NCBI RefSeq assembly: GCF_000153325.1
Contig: NZ_CH724141.1
Span: forward strand, 1,099,850 to 1,163,849
Reading direction: 5' to 3'
DNA length: 64,000 nucleotides
DNA from: Photobacterium sp. SKA34
GTDB lineage: Bacteria > Pseudomonadota > Gammaproteobacteria > Enterobacterales > Vibrionaceae
Shown here: piece after piece, positions 42,727 through 54,529 of the stretch
Position numbering within the stretch: the first letter of the stretch is position 1
Layout of the letters: the number at the start of each line of letters is the position of its first letter
Program-made: the position numbers and the translations under genes
Notes under the pieces: model-generated
What the model was told of the DNA's origin: nothing
Seen by the model: the letters and a program-made list of their open reading frames with translations, nothing else
The model's database searches: none

Positions 42727-44289
42727 ATGAAAAAAATAATCCTATTAGCCGTTTGTGCCATGTTTGGCATTGCCGTTATGGCGAGTATGGCATCGACCTA
42801 CTTTATATCCAGCCAAAATATAGACAACATCATCCTCGATAAATCTCAAATACAGGCGGAATTCTTAGCCAAAAATGCAGGGTATATTCTAGAAAATTCC
42901 GAGACACCTAAAAAAGATCTTCAAGCATTGGTTGATGATTTGAAACAACGTCCTGATGTTAGCTATGCCATTGTTATCGATAATAATGTTACAGCTGTTG
43001 CACATAGTGACAAGCAAAAGCTAAACAAAAAGTATGATGATGCGTATACCGTAGACGGCGCGACAAAAGGCGTACAACAATATTCCAAATGGTATGCTGA
43101 TGTACAAAAGGTATGGGTGTTCGACATTATGGCGCCAATCTATGTGAATGGTCAGCTTTACGGCACATTTGATATTGGCATTCCCATTACCGAAGTAAGC
43201 CAAGCAACCAATGGCATTATTACTTACCAGCTGGGTTCGATGATTGTGATCTTCGTACTTTGTTTAATTGTGCTATCTCTACTGCTCAATAAATTAATGC
43301 GTCCACTATCAGTACTTAAAGATGCATTGCATGATATCTCGCAAGGTGATGGCGATTTAACAGTGCGCTTACCAATAAAAGGAAATGACGAAGTTGCCCA
43401 GATCTCGTCAGCGTTCAATGTATTTGTTGAAAAAGTACATGGCATTATTTCCCAAGTGGTCAATTCTGGCGTGGAATTAAATGGTTCTGCCATTGCATTA
43501 CGTGAACAGTCACAGCAAGCACTCGCGAGAGGACAAGAGCAAAATGAACAGACCATGCTCGTTGTGACATCAATGAATGAAATGATTGCCACGGTTAATG
43601 AAATTGCATCCAACGCCGCGAACGCCGCAGATGCAGCAAGCATGGCAACAAATGAAACCCAAGAAGGGTATAAAACGCTACAACGAACAACAACGGCCAT
43701 CTCTAACCTAGAAAATGAGATGAACAGTACTTCAAATATCATCATTGTTAGCTTGGCGGATAATACGCAATCTATAGGTACGATTCTTGAAGTAATACGT
43801 GGGATCTCAGAGCAAACCAATTTACTGGCATTGAATGCGGCTATTGAAGCAGCAAGGGCAGGAGATGCTGGGCGAGGGTTTGCCGTTGTTGCTGATGAAG
43901 TGCGTAATCTTGCAACGAAAACAGCCCAATCAACAGATGAAATCGATGCCATGATCCACCAGTTACAAACAGAAGCACAGAGCGCGGTAGGTTCAATGAG
44001 TAACAGTAAGGCACTGATTAACGAAGGGGCTACCGAGACAGAGCATGCGCGACAAGCGCTTGAATCAATCTCACAGCAAGTAACCACCATTTTAGATATG
44101 AACACCCAAGTGGCGACAGCAACTGAGCAGCAATCAACAGTGGCTAATGAGATCAACTTGAATATGGATACGGTTAGTCACTTGGTTAAACTTGGTTTGA
44201 ACGCCAGTGAACAATTAGAGGTATCCAGCCAGCAACTAGCAGACTTATCGCAAACGCTTGATGAGCATGTTGGGGCATTCAAAATATAG
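42727..44289 (+). CDS. Methyl-accepting chemotaxis protein
   Basis: 520 residues. Membrane helix about 5-27, a periplasmic single-Cache-like sensor (about 28-165), a second helix (about 172-192), a HAMP domain ([20 protein letters not shown]), then a coiled-coil signalling domain. The kinase-control hairpin tip [20 protein letters not shown], followed by [15 protein letters not shown], is perfect. Ligand specificity cannot be read. It is monocistronic with a terminator at 44304-44330. Confidence 0.93.
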   Translation: MKKIILLAVCAMFGIAVMASMASTYFISSQNIDNIILDKSQIQAEFLAKNAGYILENSETPKKDLQALVDDLKQRPDVSYAIVIDNNVTAVAHSDKQKLNKKYDDAYTVDGATKGVQQYSKWYADVQKVWVFDIMAPIYVNGQLYGTFDIGIPITEVSQATNGIITYQLGSMIVIFVLCLIVLSLLLNKLMRPLSVLKDALHDISQGDGDLTVRLPIKGNDEVAQISSAFNVFVEKVHGIISQVVNSGVELNGSAIALREQSQQALARGQEQNEQTMLVVTSMNEMIATVNEIASNAANAADAASMATNETQEGYKTLQRTTTAISNLENEMNSTSNIIIVSLADNTQSIGTILEVIRGISEQTNLLALNAAIEAARAGDAGRGFAVVADEVRNLATKTAQSTDEIDAMIHQLQTEAQSAVGSMSNSKALINEGATETEHARQALESISQQVTTILDMNTQVATATEQQSTVANEINLNMDTVSHLVKLGLNASEQLEVSSQQLADLSQTLDEHVGAFKI

Positions 44290-44303
44290 TAAGGATGTTC
44301 GGT

Positions 44304-44330
44304 AAAAGGCGACGTTAAGTCGCCTTTTTT
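44304..44330 (+). terminator. Terminator after the chemotaxis receptor
   Basis: GGCGAC and GTCGCC around a 5-base loop, with flanking A run and T run, 15 bp after the stop. Confidence 0.88.
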
Positions 44331-44679
44331 ATATTTATTAATCAGAAGGTTAATGTTTTAAAAGTATTTTATATTCAAATGATTAATAACTTTCAAAAAA
44401 GGTAATTGTGACTATTTGTCTATTTCAGCATGCCTATATGTGTAATGGGGTTAATTTAACTTATTGAATATAAATTAAAATTATGGAATGACCAGTGAAT
44501 GTTACATTTATGTAAAATTATTATTACATATGTTACAGGTATAATTTTGCTCGTATGCTTGTAAGGCATTTAAATTATAGACACTCTTGATGTGCAAATT
44601 ATTGCTTTTGAATATCCATATTTAGGCTTCCTATAAAGTCGTTGGGAAGTAATAATTTAATTAACATCAGGAACCAAAC
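44331..44679. other. Gene-free stretch upstream of the protease gene
   Basis: About 350 bp of AT-rich DNA that should hold the protease promoter. No further feature is recognised. Confidence 0.35.
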
Positions 44680-46890
<2,211 letters not shown>

Positions 46891-46960
46891 AGTGTCACCT
46901 GTTAACGTATGAAGTGATGATATCACCTCTAACTAAGTGACCAAATTCACTATGCCACTA

Positions 46961-47206
46961 CAAGCACTGCAGTTCTATGATGCATATATGTTTGGCTCAA
47001 CTTTAAGTGGAGTGGGACATGATATTGACATTCTTATTGTCGGCCCGTCCGGTGATACTCTTTCAACCTTAAAAAAAGAGATTGCTGATGCAGGAAAAGA
47101 GCTGCCTTTAGATGTGTTATATATGCAACCATCAGAGGCTATTGAAACTAATTTCGTCAATAGTGAGGGTTGTGTCAAACTATCGGTACTTGCATCTAGT
47201 CCCTAA
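46961..47206 (+). pseudogene. Nucleotidyltransferase-fold protein, N-terminus removed by the IS
   Basis: About 81 native residues remain. The nucleotidyltransferase signature is FGSTLSGVGHDIDILIV (GS and DxD). The first native codons after the IS are QALQFYDAYMF, so part of the N-terminus is missing; translation could only begin at an ATG at 46937 inside the element. Small proteins of this type include MNT-type antitoxins, but no HEPN partner is visible. Function is unknown. Confidence 0.6.
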
Positions 47207-47812
47207 ATAAAAGAGCTAGCATAAACTATGCTATTTGCTGGATAAATCTGCCCAAGCGGGTTCTCCTCGTTTAGAGCTTTAGAACAGTATCGATACTCAA
47301 ATTAAGTAAAAACCTAAATCACTTCTGTCCAGAAGTTAGCTAGAACCCCCAAAGAAGCCAGTTAAATAAATCCCAAAAAGTATCAATCCTAGTCTCTGAC
47401 AGTCGCTAAACAAATCGGATTCAGATAAGATCTAATTATCACTGATGAAAGTTAGATAATGTAATAACGAATACCGTAAAGAATTACGATCTAACTTTTC
47501 TATAGAGCGCCCTAAAAATAGTTACAAAATTAGATAAAAAGACAGAAAGTTAGATAACTACCTTGTAGCCCTTATTCCATATAGGGTTTCTAACTTTTCA
47601 ATCTAACTTTAGGTTAACTGTGTTTTTTATATCTTTAGTAATAAGAATAACGCAATAAGAGTATGCTGTTATTATTAGGATTATCTTAATAATATTTATA
47701 CAGTTTATCGTTAAAGCAAGACGACTCTATACATAAAAAACTGTTTTATTTTAGAGTTATTGCTCTAGAATGAAAAAAGCATTAAGAAAAACTGGTATCA
47801 AAGGGTTACCTT
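47207..47812. other. Gene-free region before tolC-like gene
   Basis: About 600 bp with no coding frame. Its main content is the cluster of AAGTTAGAT-type repeats at 47449-47613. Confidence 0.5.
47449..47613. repeat. Six copies of an AAGTTAGAT-like motif in both orientations
   Basis: Direct copies lie at about 47449, 47526 (AAATTAGATAA) and 47547. Inverted copies lie at about 47490, 47588 and 47602 (TCTAACTTT). The density is far above chance for a 9-mer. They lie 200-360 bp upstream of the export operon and may bind its regulator. Confidence 0.55.
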
Positions 47813-49240
47813 ATGAGAATAAAACCATTTATGGTTAAACCACTGGCTATCGCCTTGCTGGCGATCACGCCTAGTATTTATGCATCACCAATTGCGTTCA
47901 GTGATGCGTGGCATACTGTCGTGACAAAGAATGATGGTTTGGCGGCTGGACGTTCAAGTGTTGAGCAAGCGGAGCACATGCAAGATGCGGCAAGTGACTT
48001 ATATCTGCCAACTGTGACGATTGGCGCTAATTACACCCGTTTGGATCAAGATGTAAAACTGTCACCTTCAGATTTGTTCGGCAGTATGCCTGCATCTTCT
48101 ACAGCAGCAGGTCAAGAATTAACAAAAATTATTGCCGAGCTTACTAAAGTAACAGGCCTAGACCTTAATTCTGCACTAACGTCAACGATTGAAGATCGTG
48201 ATGTGTTAACCAGTTCTGTTCGTGCTATTTGGCCTATTTTCACCGGTGGTCGTATCAGTGCGGCACAAGATATTGCTAAAGGACAAACGGAAGAAGCGAA
48301 ATACATGCTTGCCATGATGCAACAGGCTAAGTTTGAAGATTTATCCCGCTTTTACTTTGGCGTTGTTTTAGCAAAAAATGTTGTCGAAACACGTAAAGAG
48401 GTTGAAGTAGGGCTAAAACGTCATTATGAGCATTCGCTTAAACTTGAACAACAAGGTCAAATTGCAAAAGTTGAGCGCCTACAAGCAGAAGCGGCTTACG
48501 ATAAAGCGAAAGTTGACGCACAAAAATCAGTGCGTGATTTAGAAATTGCACAAGTTGCGCTAACAAGGTTACTACAGCAATCGAGTACCACAGCACCCAC
48601 TACCAACCTGTTTATCAATAGCTCTTTACCGCCTATGTCGGCGTTTATAAATAAAACGTTAGCAAGCTACCCTGGTTTACATATTTTGGATGCTAAGCGT
48701 AAACAGGCAGATGGCTTAATTGATGTAGAGAAAGGCAAATATTACCCAGAAGTGTATTTGTACGGGGATTATAACCTCTACGAAAGCGATTCTCTTGCCG
48801 CTAAAATGGCACCTGATTGGGCTGTGGGTATTGGTGTCAGTGTCCCGCTTATCGACAGCTCTGGCCGTTCAGGCAAGGTAAAAGCGGCGCATTCGATGGT
48901 GACACAAGTGAATCATTTACGTGCGCAAGCCGAACAAGATCTGACTGTGTTAGTCGAGAAAACCTATCGAGAAGCTAATCAAGCAGTAGAAGAATATAAC
49001 GGTTTACAATCGAGTCTTGCATTAGCAAAAGAAAATATTCGTCTACGTGAAAAAGCATTTAGCCAAGGGTTATCAACGTCACTTGATGTGGTTGACGCTG
49101 AACTGTATTTATCTGCCGTTAAAACCCAGCGACTTGCTGCGGCCTATCAATATGTTATGTGTTTAACTCGTTTACTTGCGGTAAGTGGTGAAATGAACAC
49201 CTTCAATAATTATCAGAAATATCAAGGTATAGAGGTTTAA
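47813..49240 (+). CDS. TolC-family outer membrane efflux protein
   Basis: 475 residues. A signal peptide to about residue 25 (ITPSIYASP) is followed by two repeats of the OEP fold with long alpha-helical coiled coils and beta segments. It forms the outer membrane channel of a tripartite exporter. It is the first gene of a four-gene operon with the membrane-fusion protein 5 bp downstream. Copies of the AAGTTAGAT motif lie upstream. The substrate is unknown. Confidence 0.9.
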   Translation: MRIKPFMVKPLAIALLAITPSIYASPIAFSDAWHTVVTKNDGLAAGRSSVEQAEHMQDAASDLYLPTVTIGANYTRLDQDVKLSPSDLFGSMPASSTAAGQELTKIIAELTKVTGLDLNSALTSTIEDRDVLTSSVRAIWPIFTGGRISAAQDIAKGQTEEAKYMLAMMQQAKFEDLSRFYFGVVLAKNVVETRKEVEVGLKRHYEHSLKLEQQGQIAKVERLQAEAAYDKAKVDAQKSVRDLEIAQVALTRLLQQSSTTAPTTNLFINSSLPPMSAFINKTLASYPGLHILDAKRKQADGLIDVEKGKYYPEVYLYGDYNLYESDSLAAKMAPDWAVGIGVSVPLIDSSGRSGKVKAAHSMVTQVNHLRAQAEQDLTVLVEKTYREANQAVEEYNGLQSSLALAKENIRLREKAFSQGLSTSLDVVDAELYLSAVKTQRLAAAYQYVMCLTRLLAVSGEMNTFNNYQKYQGIEV

Positions 49241-49245
49241 TTGTC

Positions 49246-50223
49246 ATGAGTAAGTTGAAGTCTATAGCAGTAGCGGTTCCTGTAATTGCTGTTGTGGGTT
49301 GGTTGGGTTATACCTTCTGGCATGCTTACCAGCCTCAGCCTGAACGTATGCAAGGTCAGATTGAAGCGCAGCAATACAATATTTCTTCAAAAGTGCCAGG
49401 ACGTATTGATCAAGTACTTGTTCGAAAAGGTGATGAAGTTAAACCGGGACAACTTATTTTTACCATTTTAAGTCCGGAAATTAATGCCAAGTTAGAACAG
49501 GCGAAAGCGGGTGAGCAAGCGGCTGGTGCGTTGGCAGAAGAAGCTGAAAAAGGCGCGCGACGTCAGCAAATTGCAGCAGCAGAAGATCAGTGGCGTAAAG
49601 CTACGGCAGCTGCGAAATTGATGAAAACGACTTATGTCCGTGTGAATAACCTTTATAAAGATGGCGTGATTGCAGAGCAAAAACGCGATGAAGCTTTTAC
49701 ACAATGGCAAGCGGCACAATATACCGAAAGTGCAGCATACCAGATGTATGAAATGGCCAAAGAAGGTGCACGCGTAGAAACTAAACGTGCAGCTCAAGAG
49801 AAAGTTAAAATGGCAGCAGGGGCAGTGGCAGAAGTGGAAGCGTATGTTGCTGATACCAAGATCTCTAGCTGGCACCAAGGGGAAGTTTCACAAGTGTTGC
49901 TGCACGATGGTGAATTAGCACCACAAGGTTTCCCTGTTGTGAATATTATTGATATTAACGATGCGTGGGCTGTCTTTAATGTGCGAGAAGATAAGCTAAA
50001 AGATTACCAAGAAGGTAAAGAGTTTAACGTAACCATTCCTGCACTAAGTGATAAAGCTTATTTATTTAAAGTAACACACGTTGCGGTAATGGGTGATTTT
50101 GCTACGTGGCGTGCAACAGATACGGCGAAAGGCTTTGATATGCGTACGTTTGAAGTGGAAGCTCGTCCAACACAACCAATTGATGGCTTGCGCGTAGGCA
50201 TGAGCGTGATTGTAGAGCAGTAA
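49246..50223 (+). CDS. HlyD-family periplasmic membrane-fusion protein
   Basis: 325 residues. An N-terminal anchor (about 7-25), a lipoyl-like half motif (ISSKVPGRIDQVLVRKGDEV) near residue 45, a helical hairpin (about 85-195) and a second lipoyl half with a beta barrel. It links the ABC-2 permeases to the TolC-type channel. It lies between the two, with 5 bp and 1 bp gaps. Confidence 0.9.
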   Translation: MSKLKSIAVAVPVIAVVGWLGYTFWHAYQPQPERMQGQIEAQQYNISSKVPGRIDQVLVRKGDEVKPGQLIFTILSPEINAKLEQAKAGEQAAGALAEEAEKGARRQQIAAAEDQWRKATAAAKLMKTTYVRVNNLYKDGVIAEQKRDEAFTQWQAAQYTESAAYQMYEMAKEGARVETKRAAQEKVKMAAGAVAEVEAYVADTKISSWHQGEVSQVLLHDGELAPQGFPVVNIIDINDAWAVFNVREDKLKDYQEGKEFNVTIPALSDKAYLFKVTHVAVMGDFATWRATDTAKGFDMRTFEVEARPTQPIDGLRVGMSVIVEQ

Positions 50224-50224
50224 T

Positions 50225-51397
50225 ATGAATAGCTTTCAGTATGTGAAGCAAGAATGGCGAAACATATGGAAAGATGGCTGGTTACGAGCATTAACACTGT
50301 GGTTACCTGCCGTGTTATTTCTCACTATGTGGGCTATTTTTTCTACGGGTATAGCGCATAACTTACCTGTTGGTGTTGTCGATCTTGATCATAGCCAGTT
50401 GTCTCGTCATTTTACTCGTTATGTGGATGCAAGCCCGACAATGGCTGTTACACGTCAATTCACGAGCCCAGATCAGGGTAGTGAAGCGATGCGAGCCAAT
50501 GAAATCTATGCCATGGTGGTGATCCCAGATAATTTTGAAAAAGACACAAAGCTTGGTTTTTCGCCACAGATCACCACATTTTATAATGGACAATTTATTT
50601 TAATAGGTAAATTGATCAGCTCTTCAATGCTGCTTGCCGAAGGCACATTCAATGCAGGGGTTGAAACCGTTAAGAATATGGCGACAGGGGCACCAGTACC
50701 ATTGCAAGCGATGGGGCAAGCCGTTCCTATTCGTGGGCAAATTACACCGTTATTTAACAGTAATAGCCATTATGGACAGTTTTTGGTTTCTTCCATTATC
50801 CCGTCTATCTGGCAGATCTTGATTGTTGCAACAACGGTGTTAGCTATTGCTCATGAAGCGAGAACACAAGGATTATGGAAGTGGTTACAAACATCACCTG
50901 TTTCTAAGTTATTAGGTAAGTTAGCGGCCTATACGGGTTTATTCCTTATCCAAGGGTTGCTGTTCTTGTGGTGGATGTACGTAGCGCTTGATTGGCCTAT
51001 GCATGGTGATTGGTCTATTTTGATTGTTGCGCAATTGTTAATGGTGCTGGCGTGTCAAAGTATGGGGGCTTTTCTTTATTTTCTTGCAATGGAAGTACCG
51101 CGTGCAATGAGTTTCGTTGCGGCATTTACAGCACCGGCTTTTGCCTTTATGGGGATCACTTTTCCTGCCACTGATATGCCGATGATTGCAAAAATGTGGC
51201 GTAGCTTATTACCTGTAAGTCATTATATTGAACTGCAATTACAGCAAGTTGATTATGGTACTGGTTGGTATCAGGCATCTCATCAATTGTTTATTCTGGC
51301 GTGCTTTATGGTGGCTCTTGTGATGGCTGTGGTGCTGATGTTAGTTCGTCGCCGAAAGGCGTTGGATAAACATCCTATTGCGAAAGGGGAAGCATAA
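50225..51397 (+). CDS. ABC-2 type transporter permease 1
   Basis: 390 residues. An N-terminal helix (about 22-42) is followed by a large periplasmic domain (LPVGVVDLDHSQLSRHF, YAMVVIPDNFEKDT) and five or six C-terminal helices, the layout of YhhJ/YbhS-like permeases. It pairs with the next gene, which starts immediately after its stop. No ATP-binding protein is encoded in the operon. Confidence 0.88.
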   Translation: MNSFQYVKQEWRNIWKDGWLRALTLWLPAVLFLTMWAIFSTGIAHNLPVGVVDLDHSQLSRHFTRYVDASPTMAVTRQFTSPDQGSEAMRANEIYAMVVIPDNFEKDTKLGFSPQITTFYNGQFILIGKLISSSMLLAEGTFNAGVETVKNMATGAPVPLQAMGQAVPIRGQITPLFNSNSHYGQFLVSSIIPSIWQILIVATTVLAIAHEARTQGLWKWLQTSPVSKLLGKLAAYTGLFLIQGLLFLWWMYVALDWPMHGDWSILIVAQLLMVLACQSMGAFLYFLAMEVPRAMSFVAAFTAPAFAFMGITFPATDMPMIAKMWRSLLPVSHYIELQLQQVDYGTGWYQASHQLFILACFMVALVMAVVLMLVRRRKALDKHPIAKGEA

Positions 51398-52549
51398 ATG
51401 AGCTGGTTAAGTTTATTTAAGCATGAGTTAAAAGCCATTTTTACGAATGTTTCGTTGGTGTTTACAGTATTTGGTGGAGTGGTTTTCTACTCTTTTCTAT
51501 ACCCGTTACCTTATACCAATGAGCTTCCTCGTGATCAGAAAGTTGCCGTAGTCGATCTTGATCAAACTCAGATGAGTCGTGAATTGATCCGTATGGCAGA
51601 TGCCACACCACAGGTTCATATTACTCAACATCTAGGTAGTATTGATGCGGCTAAACAAGCGTTACTTGATCGTCAAGTAGAAGGGATTTTAGTGATCCCC
51701 CATGATTTCTATAAAGATGTAATGTTAGGGACTAGCCCAACACTGGCATATTCAGGTAATGCGGCGTTGTTCTTGGTATACGGTACGATTGTAGAAGGAT
51801 TAAGCGCTGCAGGTGCCGATTTAGGTGTAAAGGCGAAGATTAACCATCTTGTTTTAAAGGGTGACAATTTCGTTCAAGCAACTGAGCAATACAGTGCGAT
51901 GAAACTCAATATGCGTCCTGTGTTTAACGTAACTATGGGTTATATCAACTACGTAGTGCCAGCGGTATTTGTACTGATATTGCATCAAACACTATTAATT
52001 GGTGTCGGCATGGTGGGCGCATCTGAAAACGAGGCTCGTGCTGCGGGTAAAACCGGTTACTGGGCTGAATATCCGGTATGGATGATTATGGCAGTAAGGG
52101 CGTTTATTTTTGTCGTGATTTATTTAGTTTTAGCCGCTTACTATTTTGGTTTTACCTTTACCTATTATGGGGTAAATCGATTGGCATCAATTCCTGATCT
52201 CCTTTCCATGACGGTAGCCTTTTTATTAGCGGTAATCATGTTGGGAATGGTATTAGGACAGTTGATTCCACGTTGTGAGTTAGTCACGCTGGTGGTGCTA
52301 TTAAGCTCATTACCTCTGGTGTTTACCGCAGGCTTTATTTGGCCAACCTCTGAATTGCCAACATTACTACGAGAGTTAACCCAGTTAGCACCGTCAACGG
52401 CTGCTATTAATGGTTTTCTTGGCTTAAATCAGATGGGCGCAACCTTTGCTCAAATGATTGGCTGGTGGCAGCAATTATGGTTACAAGCATTAGGTTTTGG
52501 TGCTTTAGCATTTTGGTTAATGTCACGAGCACGAAAGGCAAATCGTTAA
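51398..52549 (+). CDS. ABC-2 type transporter permease 2
   Basis: 383 residues with the same architecture as the preceding gene: N-terminal helix (about 20-40), periplasmic domain (KVAVVDLDQTQMSRELIRMA, EGILVIPHDFYKD) and C-terminal helices. It starts at the base after permease 1 stops. Two unequal permeases suggest a heterodimer. It ends the operon, with a terminator 23 bp downstream. Confidence 0.88.
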   Translation: MSWLSLFKHELKAIFTNVSLVFTVFGGVVFYSFLYPLPYTNELPRDQKVAVVDLDQTQMSRELIRMADATPQVHITQHLGSIDAAKQALLDRQVEGILVIPHDFYKDVMLGTSPTLAYSGNAALFLVYGTIVEGLSAAGADLGVKAKINHLVLKGDNFVQATEQYSAMKLNMRPVFNVTMGYINYVVPAVFVLILHQTLLIGVGMVGASENEARAAGKTGYWAEYPVWMIMAVRAFIFVVIYLVLAAYYFGFTFTYYGVNRLASIPDLLSMTVAFLLAVIMLGMVLGQLIPRCELVTLVVLLSSLPLVFTAGFIWPTSELPTLLRELTQLAPSTAAINGFLGLNQMGATFAQMIGWWQQLWLQALGFGALAFWLMSRARKANR

Positions 52550-52572
52550 GCCAATAATAATTCAGCAAAAAC

Positions 52573-52602
52573 AAAAAAGGTCACCATTAGGTGACCTTTT
52601 TT
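52573..52602. terminator. Terminator between the export operon and the YebC-like gene
   Basis: AAAAAAGGTCACC and GGTGACCTTTTTT around an ATTA loop. It is bidirectional and serves convergent genes. Confidence 0.92.
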
Positions 52603-52623
52603 ATATCAACAGCAAACTAAATA

Positions 52624-53346
52624 TTAGTCAGCCATTTCAGCGTTGTGGTAAACGTTTTGTACGTCATCACAATCATTCAATGCATCAAGGAATTTCTCGA
52701 ACATAGCGATGTCGTCGCCAGCCAATTCAGTCATTGTCTGTGGAACGAAAGAAATTTCTTCAACATCTAATGTTACTTCTGGCATTGTAGCCGCAATAGC
52801 ATTTTTGATTTTGAAGAATTCTGTGTGAGGAGCGTAAACAGTGATCACGCCATCTTCACATGTGATGTCAGTAACATCAGCATCTTCCATCATTAGATTC
52901 TCAAGAACTGCTTCTTCATCAGTGCCTTTGAATTCAAATACTGCTTGGTGTTCAAACATGTGGCCAACAGTACCTGGGCTACCAATCTTTGCATTGTTTT
53001 TAACGAATGCTTGGCGAACGTCCATGAAAGTACGGTTGTTGTTGTCAGTTAGGCAGTCAACAATAACCATGCAGTTGCCAGGACCAAAACCTTCGTAACG
53101 TGCTGTTGAGTAATCTTCACCGCCGCCACCTTTAGCCTTATCAATTGCTTTTTCGATAACGTGGCTTGGCACCTGATCTTTCTTCGCTTTTTCAATAAGA
53201 CGGCGAAGTGCTAGGTTAGCATCTGGATCAGGGCTACCGTTCTTAGCACAAACGTAGATCTCTTTACCGTACTTTGAGTAAACTTTGATCTTAGCGCCTT
53301 GGGTTTTTGCCATAGACAATTTGCGTACTTCGAACTTTCTTCCCAT
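52624..53346 (-). CDS. YebC/PmpR family protein (YeeN-like)
   Basis: 240 residues. Family segments are [20 protein letters not shown] near residue 70 and the acidic C-terminal [19 protein letters not shown]. Members of this family act on translation of difficult nascent chains or have been reported as DNA-binding regulators. The divergence from classical YebC and the start MGRKFEVRK resemble the YeeN branch. It is a single gene. ORF and family are clear; the exact role is not. Confidence 0.88.
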   Translation of the reverse strand: MGRKFEVRKLSMAKTQGAKIKVYSKYGKEIYVCAKNGSPDPDANLALRRLIEKAKKDQVPSHVIEKAIDKAKGGGGEDYSTARYEGFGPGNCMVIVDCLTDNNNRTFMDVRQAFVKNNAKIGSPGTVGHMFEHQAVFEFKGTDEEAVLENLMMEDADVTDITCEDGVITVYAPHTEFFKIKNAIAATMPEVTLDVEEISFVPQTMTELAGDDIAMFEKFLDALNDCDDVQNVYHNAEMAD

Positions 53347-53766
53347 GAGGAATCACTCTCTTTTACTATGTGTGACGGTCAATTTTGCAAGGATTTTACC
53401 AGTAACCCTCCTATTATTACTAGCGTGATCTGCTATTTAGCATAGAAAACCGCCTTTTTTCTCACTTGATTGAAGGTGAGGATCTCGGAAAAGTTACATC
53501 TTTTTTATTACTGTGATAATGCGTTGATTTTTAATTAACAAATTGAAACGCTATGTAAATATTTATTAGACAGATAAATCCCATAGGGTAAGAAAGTTTC
53601 TTGATAATAATTCAGTAAATATAAAGTGTTTAATATTAGGTTTCTTATATTGCGGTAATTTATTGATGATTATTTTGTATAATTCTCAGTCTGTAAGAAT
53701 TTAATTTGCAGTATGGTTTTTTATTGGTTAAAAGTAATTATCATACAAAAACAAGAAGCCAACACC
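53347..53766. other. Intergenic stretch
   Basis: About 420 bp of AT-rich DNA between divergent genes. It contains their promoters; no specific operator is recognised. Confidence 0.35.
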
Positions 53767-54495
53767 GTGACAAACTCACTCAGTGCTAATGAAAAGCTGT
53801 TGCAAGTATTAACTCACATTGCAGCTTCACCTTTCCCTCTGCAAGCCCTGCAATTAAGTGTCGAAATGAATATGCCTATTAGTAGTTTATACCGCTACTT
53901 AGCATTACTAAGGGATTGGAATTTAATCGAAGAGAATCACGGTCATAATACGTACAGTGCCGGGCCTGCGGCATTGCAATTACAACGTAATTTTCAGATT
54001 AATTCACCATTACCAGATGATGTTCGACCTATATTAAAACGCTTGCAGCAACAAACTGGCGAGATGTCGGCATACATGGTGCCTGTTGGGTTTAATGCTT
54101 TGTGTGTCGATAGCATTGATAGCCTATATGCTTTGCGTTGTAGCTATGAAAAAGGGCAGAGCCAGCCTCTTATCCGCGGTGCTTCAGCAAAAGTGATTTT
54201 GGCGTATTTACCCCTTTCTCGCCAATTACGTATTTTGAATCATTATGAGATCGCTGAGAAAGAGCAATTAGACACATGGTTAACAGAGCTTGATCTTATT
54301 AAACAAGATGGTTTTGCTATTAGTACGTCTGAAATTGACGAAGGTGTCTCTGGTGTCAGTGCGCCTGTTTTTATTGGTAATAAAGTGGCAGGTGCAGTGA
54401 GTGTTATGGCACCTACTGAACGTATCAATAGCTGTAAAAATAAAATTGTCATGTGTGTTTTACAGGCCGCTCGTGTATTACCTCCACAACATTAA
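53767..54495 (+). CDS. IclR-family transcriptional regulator
   Basis: About 242 residues. The N-terminal winged helix (QALQLSVEMNMPISSLYRYL) and the C-terminal effector domain (LIRGASAKVILAYLPL, and GVSGVSAPVFIGNKVAGAVSV) fit IclR. I prefer the GTG at 53767, which has AAGAAG upstream, over the ATG at 53713. It lies 35 bp upstream of the ureohydrolase-like gene and probably controls it. The effector is unknown. Confidence 0.85.
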   Translation: MTNSLSANEKLLQVLTHIAASPFPLQALQLSVEMNMPISSLYRYLALLRDWNLIEENHGHNTYSAGPAALQLQRNFQINSPLPDDVRPILKRLQQQTGEMSAYMVPVGFNALCVDSIDSLYALRCSYEKGQSQPLIRGASAKVILAYLPLSRQLRILNHYEIAEKEQLDTWLTELDLIKQDGFAISTSEIDEGVSGVSAPVFIGNKVAGAVSVMAPTERINSCKNKIVMCVLQAARVLPPQH

Positions 54496-54529
54496 ATTAC
54501 AACGTTTTTGATCAAAGGAAGATAAACGT

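Noticed and set aside
43224-44156. Minus-strand 310-residue frame
   Set aside because: It is antisense to the intact chemotaxis receptor; its Ala/Ser-rich composition is a mirror of that gene.
46961-47206. MNT/HEPN toxin-antitoxin pair
   Set aside because: Only a nucleotidyltransferase-like fragment is present; no HEPN partner follows.
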